Origin: Janthinobacterium sp. PC23-8
Lineage (GTDB): Bacteria > Pseudomonadota > Gammaproteobacteria > Burkholderiales > Burkholderiaceae_D
DNA length: 37,873 bases
Assembly (NCBI RefSeq): GCF_002250505.1
Contig: NZ_NJGY01000002.1
Location: forward strand, 1-37,873
Direction: 5' to 3'
Below are positions 17,005 through 24,270 of the stretch, one piece after another. Both the position numbers and the translations under genes were made by a program. How positions within the stretch are numbered: position 1 is the stretch's first letter; every line of letters begins with the position of its first letter. Under the pieces are notes generated by a model. The model saw nothing but the letters and a program-made list of their open reading frames with translations, was not told the origin of the DNA and ran no database searches.

Positions 17005-18231
17005 ATGTCCTCCTCCCTCCTGCACCTGCCGACTTCCTCAACCCGCTACCAGCATCAGCTGGACAGCCCGCAATTTGCCTCGTTGCTGCTTGATCTGACG
17101 GCCCAATTTGCCACCAGCGCCGCCCGCCACGACCGCGAAGCGAGTTTTCCGCACGAAAATTTCGAACGCCTGCACGAGCTGGGCCTGCTGGCGCTGACCG
17201 TGCCGCGCGCCCTCGGTGGCCTGGGCGCCAATCTGGAGCAGACGGCGAGGGTGGTGGCGGCCGTGGCGCGCGGCGAGCCGTCGACGGCGCTGGTGCTGAC
17301 CATGCAATACCTGCACCACGCGTCGAACCAGCACGCCACGCGCTGGCCGCGTCATTTGCTGGACCGCGTGGCGAGGGAAGCGGTGGCAGAGGGCGCCCTG
17401 ATCAACGCGCTGCGCGTGGAGCCGGAGCTTGGCACGCCGGCGCGTGGCGGCCTGCCCGCCACCACGGCGCGCCGTACGCCTGATGGCTGGCGCATCAGCG
17501 GGCGCAAGGTGTATTCGACGGGCGTGCCGCGTCTGACCTGGCTGTCCGTCTGGGCGCGCAGCGACGACGACCTGCCTTTGCTTGGCAACTGGCTGGTGCG
17601 CAAGGATTCGCCCGGCATCACCATCGTCGAGACCTGGGACCACCTGGGCATGCGCGCCACCGGCAGCCATGACGTGATCTTTGACGATGTGCTGGTGCCG
17701 CTCGACCATGCGGTCGATGTGGCGCCGGCTGGGGCCGCGCAAGAACCCGATGCCGGGCTGCTGACCTGGATGGCGGTGCTGTTATCGAGTATCTACGACG
17801 CCGTGGCGCGTTCGGCGCGCGACTGGCTGGCCCAGTGGCTGCAGGACCGCGTGCCGGCCAACCTGGGCGCGCCGCTGGCCAGCCTGCCGCGCTTCCAGGA
17901 AGCGCTGGGCCTGATCGACACCTGGCTGTTTTCCAACGCCACCCTGATGGCCTCCGCCGCCGCAGGGCGCATCGCACCAGACGACAGTTTCCGCATCAAA
18001 TACCTGGTTACCAACCAGGCGATACAGGTGGTGGAAAAAGCCATCGAATTGAGCGGCAATCCGGGCCTGTCGAACGCCAACCCCTTGCAGCGCCATTACC
18101 GCGACGTGCTGTGCAGCCGTATCCACACGCCGCAGAACGACACCATTTTGATCAACAGCGGGCGCGCCGCGTTCGCTGCAATTGCCCCATCTCTCCAACC
18201 CGCCACCACTACCATGAAGGAAGCAAAATGA
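17005..18231 (+). CDS. Acyl-CoA dehydrogenase-fold flavoprotein, SfnB/DszC-type (sulfur acquisition oxidoreductase)
   Basis: The 408-residue protein has the acyl-CoA dehydrogenase N-terminal helical domain (about 25-130), a middle beta domain with WRISGRKVYSTG (162-173) and DHLGMRATGSHDVIFDDVLV (212-231), and a C-terminal helical domain. LGMRATGSHDV is typical of the DszC/SfnB group, which use FMNH2 or FAD to oxygenate or dehydrogenate sulfur compounds rather than acyl-CoA thioesters. It lies between the ABC ATPase (two-base gap) and a luciferase-type monooxygenase whose start overlaps its stop (ATGA, 18228-18231), so both are translated together. The reduced-flavin supplier is not encoded in this run. 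Confidence 0.85.
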   Translation: MSSSLLHLPTSSTRYQHQLDSPQFASLLLDLTAQFATSAARHDREASFPHENFERLHELGLLALTVPRALGGLGANLEQTARVVAAVARGEPSTALVLTMQYLHHASNQHATRWPRHLLDRVAREAVAEGALINALRVEPELGTPARGGLPATTARRTPDGWRISGRKVYSTGVPRLTWLSVWARSDDDLPLLGNWLVRKDSPGITIVETWDHLGMRATGSHDVIFDDVLVPLDHAVDVAPAGAAQEPDAGLLTWMAVLLSSIYDAVARSARDWLAQWLQDRVPANLGAPLASLPRFQEALGLIDTWLFSNATLMASAAAGRIAPDDSFRIKYLVTNQAIQVVEKAIELSGNPGLSNANPLQRHYRDVLCSRIHTPQNDTILINSGRAAFAAIAPSLQPATTTMKEAK

Positions 18232-19337
18232 GCATCGAATTCATCGGCTTCAGTGCCACCCAGGAAGTGTCCGAAACCGTGCTCGGTACCGGTCCTGTCG
18301 TCAACAAGGCTTTTCTCGGCGCCGTCGCCCGGGCTCACGAATACGCCGGTTTCGACCGCGTGCTGGTGGCCCACAGCAGCGCTTCCGTCGACGGCTTCCA
18401 GGTCGCCTCGTATATCGCCTCGCAAACGGAAAAACTCGGCATTTTGCTGGCGCACCGCCCCGGGTTTGTCGCGCCGACCCTGGCCGCGCGCCAGCTGGCC
18501 ACCCTCGACCAGTTCAGCGATGGCCGCCTGGCCGTGCATATCATCAGCGGCGGCGACGACACCGAACAGCAGCGCGACGGCGACTTCCTGAACCACGACC
18601 AGCGCTATGCGCGCAGCGACGAATTCCTGGGCGTCGTCAAGCAGACCTGGAGCAGCAGCGGGCCGTTCGACCACGACGGTGCGCTCTACAAGGTCAAAGG
18701 CCAGAACGCCGGCGTGCGCCCGGTGGCGGGCAACCATCTGCCGATTTATTTCGGCGGCTCGTCCGAGGCGGCCATCGACGTGGCCGGCAAGCATGCCGAC
18801 GTGTATGCGCTGTGGGGCGAATCGCTGGCGCAGGTCGAGGAAATCATCGGCAAGGTGCGCGCCGCTGCCGCCCGATACGGTCGCGCCGACAAGATCCGTT
18901 TCAGCCTGTCGCTGCGCCCCGTGCTGGCCGAGACCGAAGAACAGGCCTGGGCCAGGGCCGACGCCATTTTGGCCCGCGCCACTGCCAAGGTCCAGCACAA
19001 TGCACATTTCAGCGGCCGCCCGCAGCAGCCCGTCAATGTCGGCTCGCAGCGCCTGCTGGCCACGGCCGCCAACGGCAAGGTGGTTGACGAACGCCTGTGG
19101 ACGGGCATCGCCGCGCTGACCCGTGCGGCCGGCAATTCCACCGGCCTGGTGGGCACGCCGGAACAGGTGCGCGACGCGCTGTTGAAATACTGGGAGCTGG
19201 GCGTGACCACGTTTTTGATCCGTGGTTTCGATCCGATCCAGGATGCGCTGCAATACGGCCGCGAACTGATCCCCCTGGTGCGCGCGGCTGTTGCCGAACG
19301 TGAAGCGCAGCGCGACGCGACGCGCCTGGCCGCCTGA
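18228..19337 (+). CDS. LLM-class FMNH2-dependent monooxygenase, SsuD-related
   Basis: The 369-residue TIM-barrel protein aligns along its length with alkanesulfonate monooxygenase by eye: RPGFVAPTLAARQLATLDQF, SDGRLAVHIISGGD, then LPIYFGGSS and ALTRAAGNSTGLVG. It should use reduced flavin and O2 to cleave a C-S bond and release sulfite. Several SsuD active-site positions differ in my manual alignment: the segment matching FGIRLH reads FSLSLR, and SGYPH reads RGFDP, so Tyr and His are replaced. I therefore give no ssuD symbol; the substrate probably differs. It overlaps the preceding flavoprotein gene by four bases. AAGGAAGC ahead of ATG 18228 serves as ribosome-binding site. Confidence 0.88.
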   Translation: MSIEFIGFSATQEVSETVLGTGPVVNKAFLGAVARAHEYAGFDRVLVAHSSASVDGFQVASYIASQTEKLGILLAHRPGFVAPTLAARQLATLDQFSDGRLAVHIISGGDDTEQQRDGDFLNHDQRYARSDEFLGVVKQTWSSSGPFDHDGALYKVKGQNAGVRPVAGNHLPIYFGGSSEAAIDVAGKHADVYALWGESLAQVEEIIGKVRAAAARYGRADKIRFSLSLRPVLAETEEQAWARADAILARATAKVQHNAHFSGRPQQPVNVGSQRLLATAANGKVVDERLWTGIAALTRAAGNSTGLVGTPEQVRDALLKYWELGVTTFLIRGFDPIQDALQYGRELIPLVRAAVAEREAQRDATRLAA

Positions 19338-19350
19338 CCCGGAGACGCAG

Positions 19351-20295
19351 ATGAACGCATGGACCATCGCCAGCCAGTTCGACCCCAGGGTCAATGCGCT
19401 GCTGGCCGCACAAGCCGGCTTGCCGGTGCTGGACCTGGCGCCCGGTCCCTTGACCGCGCTGCCCGACGCCGACATCCTGTTCGTGCTGCCGGCGCCGCAA
19501 GGGCAGACGCTGCTGGCCACGCCCGCGCCACAGCACTGGCCTGCGCGCGTGCGCTGGGTGCAGCTGGCCTCGGCCGGCATCGACTACTACCCGCCCTGGC
19601 TGTTTCAGGGGCCGGTGGTGACGTCGGCGCGCGGCACGGCGTCGGACGCGATTGCCGAGTACGTGCTGGCGGCGGTCTTTTCCGCCACCAAGCGCATCCC
19701 CGAGATCTGGATGGGCGACGCCGGCCACTGGCGCAGAGTATCGCTTGGCCTGGTCCAGGGATCGACCCTGGGCCTGTTTGGCTTCGGCTCCATCGGCCAG
19801 GCGGTGGCGCGGCGCGCGCTGGCGCTGGGCGTCAAGGTGATCGCCTTGCGCCGCTCCGACGCGCCGTTTGAAGTGGCCGGCGTGGAGGCGGTGCCTGATC
19901 TGGCCAGCTTGCTGGCGCGCTCCGACCACCTGGTGCTGGCCGCGCCCTCGACACCGGCCACCCGTCACGTGATCGATGCGGCCGCGCTGGCGCACGCCAG
20001 GCCACATCTGCACCTGATCAATATCGCGCGCGGCAATCTGATCGATCACGCGGCGCTGCATGCGGCGCTCGACGCTGGCCAACTGGCGCTGGCTACCCTG
20101 GACGTGACGGAGCCCGAACCGCTGCCGCCCGGCCACGCCTTTTACACGCACCCGAAAGTGCGGCTGTCACCCCATATTTCGCCCAACACCGACGCCATCT
20201 TGCCGGCCCTGATCGATAAATTTTTGCACAACCTGCGCCATTTCCGCGCCGGCACGCCACTTGCCGACGTGGTCGACACGGCGCGCGGCTATTGA
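19351..20295 (+). CDS. D-isomer-specific 2-hydroxyacid dehydrogenase family protein
   Basis: 314 residues. The Rossmann motif GLFGFGSIGQ (141-150), the conserved NIARGNLID with catalytic Arg227, Glu254 or Glu256 in DVTEPEPLP, and His275 in LSPHISPN match the NAD(P)-dependent D-2-hydroxyacid dehydrogenases. They interconvert 2-oxoacids and 2-hydroxyacids in the cytosol. ATG 19351 follows GGAG (19341-19344) and lies 13 bases after the monooxygenase stop; an in-frame codon at 19291 would overlap that gene and lacks such a site. Within this cluster it may reduce a 2-oxoacid made by deamination of the substrate's carbon skeleton. The acid itself cannot be named. Confidence 0.9.
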   Translation: MNAWTIASQFDPRVNALLAAQAGLPVLDLAPGPLTALPDADILFVLPAPQGQTLLATPAPQHWPARVRWVQLASAGIDYYPPWLFQGPVVTSARGTASDAIAEYVLAAVFSATKRIPEIWMGDAGHWRRVSLGLVQGSTLGLFGFGSIGQAVARRALALGVKVIALRRSDAPFEVAGVEAVPDLASLLARSDHLVLAAPSTPATRHVIDAAALAHARPHLHLINIARGNLIDHAALHAALDAGQLALATLDVTEPEPLPPGHAFYTHPKVRLSPHISPNTDAILPALIDKFLHNLRHFRAGTPLADVVDTARGY

Positions 20296-20329
20296 CGCCA
20301 CTGAAGAAACCACTGAACAAGGAACCGCC

Positions 20330-21199
20330 ATGAGCAGCACCGCCCCTTTGTACTCCGCCCCCTTGTCGCGCCCGCATTTGCGCGCCGTGGGCGCCCCTGC
20401 GCCACGGCCCGCCATCTACGGCGCGCCGCGCGACGCCAGCGGCAATATCATCTTTGCCGAACCGCCGCCGCCACCGACCCTGGCCGCGCAGCGCCAGCAC
20501 CGCAAGGAACGCCTGGCCGTATCGTTTCGCCTGTTTGCCCGCTATGGCTACGACATGGGCGGCGCCGGCCATATCACGGCGCGCGACCCGGAGTTTCCCG
20601 ATCACTTCTGGGTCAATCCGGCCGGCGTGTATTTCGGCCATATCCGCGTCTCCGACCTGATCCTGGTCAGCCACGACGGCAAGGTGGTCGAAGGCGATGG
20701 CCTGCTCAACCGCGCCGCCTTTGCCATCCATTCCGAACTGCACAAGGCGCGCCCCGACGTCATCGCCGCCGCCCATTCGCACGGCTTGTACGGCAAGGCC
20801 TTTGCCGCCCAGGGCCGGCTGCTCGATCCGCTGACCCAGGATTCCTGCATGTTCTACGAAGACCATGCGATTTTCGAGGACTTCAGCGGCGTGGTGCTCG
20901 ATACCAGCGAAGGCGAACGCATCGCCGCCACGCTCGGCCCACGCAAGGCCGTGATCCTGCAAAACCACGGCTTGCTGACGGTGGGCGCATCGGTGGAGTC
21001 GGCTGTGTGGCGCTATATCGCGTTTGAAAACGCGGCCCAGGCGCAGCTGTTGTCGGAAGCGGCCGGCCCCACCAGGCCGATACCGCAGGCGGTGGCGCGC
21101 CATACGGCCAGCCAGATCGGCTCCGACGCCGGTGGCTGGTTCAGCTTCCAGCCGCTGTGGGATGTGATCACGCGCGAAGAGCCTGATTTGTTCGATTGA
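20330..21199 (+). CDS. Class II aldolase/adducin-family protein
   Basis: The 289-residue protein has an approximately 50-residue Pro/Ala-rich N-terminal extension and then the aldolase/adducin domain. Metal-binding histidines are visible in AAAHSHG (His149, His151) and QNHGLL (His213), as in fuculose-phosphate aldolase; GGAGHITARD (78-87) forms the phosphate/substrate loop. Many relatives are aldolases or decarboxylases on hydroxy-oxo acids. ATG 20330 follows AAGGA. It comes after the dehydrogenase (34-base gap) and before tonB (14-base gap). Pairing with a 2-hydroxyacid dehydrogenase suggests carbon-skeleton processing; this is inference. Confidence 0.88.
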   Translation: MSSTAPLYSAPLSRPHLRAVGAPAPRPAIYGAPRDASGNIIFAEPPPPPTLAAQRQHRKERLAVSFRLFARYGYDMGGAGHITARDPEFPDHFWVNPAGVYFGHIRVSDLILVSHDGKVVEGDGLLNRAAFAIHSELHKARPDVIAAAHSHGLYGKAFAAQGRLLDPLTQDSCMFYEDHAIFEDFSGVVLDTSEGERIAATLGPRKAVILQNHGLLTVGASVESAVWRYIAFENAAQAQLLSEAAGPTRPIPQAVARHTASQIGSDAGGWFSFQPLWDVITREEPDLFD

Positions 21200-21213
21200 T
21201 TGAGGAGAGACCC

Positions 21214-22008
21214 ATGAACAGCGCTACCTTGACCTTCGTACCACCGCTGCGCGCGCCGGTGAGTTCGGCCGCAACGCCGCTACCGTTTGTCGCCCGCTTG
21301 CCATCATCGCAAGCGGGTACGCCCGCCTGGCGCCGCTACCGGGGCGTGCTCATTTCCGGCTTGCTGCACGCCGGCGTGGCGCTGCTGGCCTGGAATCTGG
21401 CCGGCACGCATCGCGCGCCCAAGGCGGTGGCCAGCGTGGTGGAATTGATCCGCGTGGCGCCGCCGAAGGCCATCGCACCGCCGCCGCCGAAACCTGCCGA
21501 ACCTCAGGTCAAACCGCTGTCGCTGGCGCCGCCCCGGCCAGTGGCAGCTGCCGTGCCGCAGCCGAAAACCGTCGATGCGCCGGCCGCCAGCGCCGAAACC
21601 CATACGGCGCCGGCGACACCGGCACCTGCGGCGGCTATCGGCCCGGTGACGCCGGTGGCGCCGGCCCCCGCACCGGTGGCGGCCAAACCTGCGCCAGCCG
21701 CGTCGAAAGTGGTCAGCACGGAAGGCATCCCCACCGACTACGTGAACCAGGTGTATGCCCGCATCAACCGCAATACCGACTATCCGCAGGCGGCCAGACA
21801 GCGCCGCCAGCAGGGCCGTGTGGGCTATGTATTGACGCTCGACCCGCAAGGGGCGCTGTTGAAAGTCGAGCTCCAGCCCTCGGGCGTGGAAGCGCTGGAC
21901 GAGGCGGCAAGGCAGGCCATCGAACGGGCCGCGCCGTTCCCCAGATTGCCCGACCTGGGCGGCAGTACGTATCTGCTGGCCGGGAACATTGTCTTCAAAT
22001 TGAATTGA
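21214..22008 (+). CDS. tonB: TonB-family energy transducer
   Basis: 264 residues: a cytoplasmic N-terminus of about 42 residues, one membrane anchor (about 43-63, with SGLLHAGVALLAW), a long Pro/Ala/Lys-rich periplasm-spanning region (about 77-165), and a C-terminal TonB domain (about 175-264) with YPQAARQRRQQGRVGYVLTL. It carries proton-motive energy from ExbBD to outer-membrane receptors. ATG 21214 behind GAGGAGAG is preferred over an in-frame codon at 21196. It lies between two TonB-dependent receptors of the same cluster and directly before exbB, so it is probably dedicated to them. Confidence 0.92.
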   Translation: MNSATLTFVPPLRAPVSSAATPLPFVARLPSSQAGTPAWRRYRGVLISGLLHAGVALLAWNLAGTHRAPKAVASVVELIRVAPPKAIAPPPPKPAEPQVKPLSLAPPRPVAAAVPQPKTVDAPAASAETHTAPATPAPAAAIGPVTPVAPAPAPVAAKPAPAASKVVSTEGIPTDYVNQVYARINRNTDYPQAARQRRQQGRVGYVLTLDPQGALLKVELQPSGVEALDEAARQAIERAAPFPRLPDLGGSTYLLAGNIVFKLN

Positions 22009-22037
22009 ATAATTGAACTGAACCCCTGGAGAACACC

Positions 22038-22820
22038 ATGAACCCGACCACCATTTCCGCCCACCTGTCGCCGCTGGAACTGTTCCAGCAGGCCGACAGT
22101 ATCGTCAAATCCATTATCGTGCTGCTGATCCTGGCCTCGCTGGTCAGCTGGGGCGTGATCGTCGACAAGCTGCTGCGCTTCAAGCGCCTGCAGCGCAGCG
22201 CCGCCGCGTTCACCGGCGCGCTGGCCGGCCAGTCCACCTTGCAGCGTCTGGCGCAGCAGCTGCGCGAGCAGCCGCATGATCCGTTTGCCCGGATCTACCA
22301 GTCCATTGCCGACGAGTGGCGGCACAGCCACCGTTTGCACCTGCACGCCGATGCGTCCGGCCGCGACAGTCTCAAGGAGCGCATCAACCGGGTCGGCCAG
22401 ATCGCCGGCAGCGTCGAAGCCGAGCAGCTGCAAAAAGGCTTGTCGGTGCTGGCCACGGTGGGTTCGGTCGCGCCTTTCGTCGGCCTGTTCGGCACCGTGT
22501 GGGGCATCATGAACGCCTTCCAGGGCATTGCCGCCAGCAACAGCACCAGCCTGGCGGTGGTCGCCCCGGGCATTGCCGAAGCGCTGTTTGCCACCGCGCT
22601 CGGCCTGGTTGCGGCGATCCCCGCCGTCGTTGCCTACAACCGCGTGGCCGGCGACTTGAACAGCTATACGGGCCGCCTGGCCACGCTCACCGGCCTGGTG
22701 GAAGTGCAGCTGTCGCGCCAGCTCGAAGCGGGCGAGACGCAGATCGACGGCGTGGACGCGGCGCAGGCCGCGCCGGAACACGCGCATGCGGCGGCCAGGC
22801 TCGTGCCGCAGGGAGCCTGA
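22038..22820 (+). CDS. exbB: ExbB/TolQ/MotA-family proton channel subunit
   Basis: 260 residues with three membrane segments (about 22-42, 137-160 and 172-200) and the conserved VGSVAPFVGLFGTVWGIMNA motif of ExbB/TolQ, followed by IAEALFATALGLVAAIPAV. It forms the pentameric inner-membrane motor with ExbD. It lies 29 bases after tonB (GGAGAAC ribosome-binding site), with exbD starting one base after its stop, so the three are a unit. ExbB rather than TolQ is chosen from the tonB neighbour and receptor context. Confidence 0.93.
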   Translation: MNPTTISAHLSPLELFQQADSIVKSIIVLLILASLVSWGVIVDKLLRFKRLQRSAAAFTGALAGQSTLQRLAQQLREQPHDPFARIYQSIADEWRHSHRLHLHADASGRDSLKERINRVGQIAGSVEAEQLQKGLSVLATVGSVAPFVGLFGTVWGIMNAFQGIAASNSTSLAVVAPGIAEALFATALGLVAAIPAVVAYNRVAGDLNSYTGRLATLTGLVEVQLSRQLEAGETQIDGVDAAQAAPEHAHAAARLVPQGA

Positions 22821-22821
22821 G

Positions 22822-23247
22822 ATGGGCGCCAAATTATCCGGCAGTGCGGCGCACAGGATAGTGCCCGTCAGCGACATCAACGTCACGCCGCTGGTGGACG
22901 TGATGCTGGTGCTGCTGATCGTGTTCATGGTGGCAGCGCCGATGATGGCCACCGGCGTCAAAGTCGACCTGCCGACCGCCAATACCCGGCCGTTGGAAGA
23001 GCCGAAGCTGCCCATCGTGGTCAGCATCGACGCCGCTGGCACCGTCTATGTGAATGAAAACGCGGCCAAGGCCGGTCCTGCCGATTTGCTGGCCCTGGTG
23101 CAGCAGGAATCGAAAGGCGACCATGAACGGCGCATCCATCTGCGGGCCGACCAGGCGCTTTCCTACGGCAAGGTGGTCGCCACCATGGGCGTGCTGAACG
23201 ACGCCGGCTACGCCCGCATCGCCCTCGTTTCCGAAGCCGCCAAATAA
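22822..23247 (+). CDS. exbD: ExbD/TolR-family biopolymer transport protein
   Basis: The 141-residue protein has a short cytoplasmic tail with INVTPLVDVMLVLLIVFMV. Asp26, at the start of the single membrane helix (about 25-44), is the essential proton-carrying residue of the family. A periplasmic domain with PIVVSIDAAGTVYVNE and LRADQALSYGKVV follows. It starts one base after the exbB stop behind GGGAG; an in-frame GTG-type extension from 22786 would overlap exbB and is not supported. The next gene, a binding protein, starts 9 bases later, tying the energy complex to the transporter genes. Confidence 0.94.
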   Translation: MGAKLSGSAAHRIVPVSDINVTPLVDVMLVLLIVFMVAAPMMATGVKVDLPTANTRPLEEPKLPIVVSIDAAGTVYVNENAAKAGPADLLALVQQESKGDHERRIHLRADQALSYGKVVATMGVLNDAGYARIALVSEAAK

Positions 23248-23256
23248 GGAGCCCGC

Positions 23257-24240
23257 ATGAACAGTACAACACAGACGCGCCGCCGTTTCCTGACAAGCTC
23301 CGCACTGGCGCTGGCCGCCGGCGGCATGGGCGCCTGGGTGCCGGCCCTGGCCGCGCCGCAGCTGGGCGGCACCCTGCTGCGCATCGGCACCTACAAGGGG
23401 GACGATTCCTATTATTACACTGAAGCGGGCGTGGAGAAAACGCCGTACAAGAGTGTGCTGGCCGAATTTGCCGCCGGTAACCTGATCGTTGAAGCGCTGG
23501 CGGCCGGCTCGCTCGACGTGGGCGGCATGAGCGAAATTCCGCCCATCTTTGCGGCCGCTTCCGGCGCGCCGATAAAGGTCATCGCCGTGCTGCGCGGCGA
23601 CGTCAACAACCAGGTGGTGCTGGTGCCGAAAAATTCGCCCCTCACCGACGCGGCGCAGTTCAAGGGCAAGCGCATCGGCTATGCGCGTTCGACCACCTCG
23701 CATTACTTCCTGCTGCAGCTGCTCAGGGAAAAGGGCCTGAGTTTCAAGGATATCGAGCCGGTGGCACTGGCGCCGCAGGACGGTTTCGCGGCGTTCCAGA
23801 GCGGCCAGCTCGACGCCTGGGTGATCTTTGGCCTGGTGGTGGAACTGGCCAGGAGCCAGGGTGCGCGCGTGCTGCGCACGGCCGACGGTGTCTTGTCGGG
23901 CAATTACGTGATCAGCGCGTCAAGCAGGGCGATCGCCGATCCGCTCAAGCACGCAGCCATCGGCGACTACCTGCGGCGCGTCGCCAGGGTCTATCAGTGG
24001 ATCAATGAGCACCCCGAGCAGTGGTCCGCCAAGAGCGCGCGCATCGCCGGCGTGCCGCCGCAGCTGTTCCTGAACCAGGTCAGGCAGCGCAGCGAGCCCT
24101 TCAAGCTGGTGGCGGTCGACGACGCCGCCATCGCCTCGCAGCAGCAGGTGGCCGATGTCTTCGCGCAAGCGGGCCTGCTGGCCAGGCGCATCGACGTGGC
24201 GCCGCTGTGGGATCGCAGTTTTGCCAGGTATCTGGCTTGA
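23257..24240 (+). CDS. Tat-exported ABC solute-binding protein, SsuA/NMT1-like
   Basis: 327 residues. The N-terminus carries a twin-arginine signal TRRRFLTSS (7-15) and a hydrophobic Ala-rich region to about 33. The mature protein has the SsuA/TauA-type layout: LRIGTYKGDD, LIVEALAAGSLDVGGMSEIP (the binding-site lip), and FQSGQLDAWVIFG in the second lobe. It should deliver a sulfonate-like or related compound to the permease/ATPase at 15315-17002. It starts 9 bases after exbD and precedes a TonB-dependent receptor by 30 bases. Export by Tat is unusual for this family but not unknown. A second, different binding protein lies at 26771. Confidence 0.9.
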   Translation: MNSTTQTRRRFLTSSALALAAGGMGAWVPALAAPQLGGTLLRIGTYKGDDSYYYTEAGVEKTPYKSVLAEFAAGNLIVEALAAGSLDVGGMSEIPPIFAAASGAPIKVIAVLRGDVNNQVVLVPKNSPLTDAAQFKGKRIGYARSTTSHYFLLQLLREKGLSFKDIEPVALAPQDGFAAFQSGQLDAWVIFGLVVELARSQGARVLRTADGVLSGNYVISASSRAIADPLKHAAIGDYLRRVARVYQWINEHPEQWSAKSARIAGVPPQLFLNQVRQRSEPFKLVAVDDAAIASQQQVADVFAQAGLLARRIDVAPLWDRSFARYLA

Positions 24241-24270
24241 AAAAATAAACAATCAAACAAGGGAAATGCC

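Noticed and set aside
18228..19337. Naming the luciferase-type enzyme ssuD and the transporter ssuABC
   Set aside because: Active-site differences, two unlike binding proteins and the unusual neighbours make a plain alkanesulfonate system unsafe to assert.
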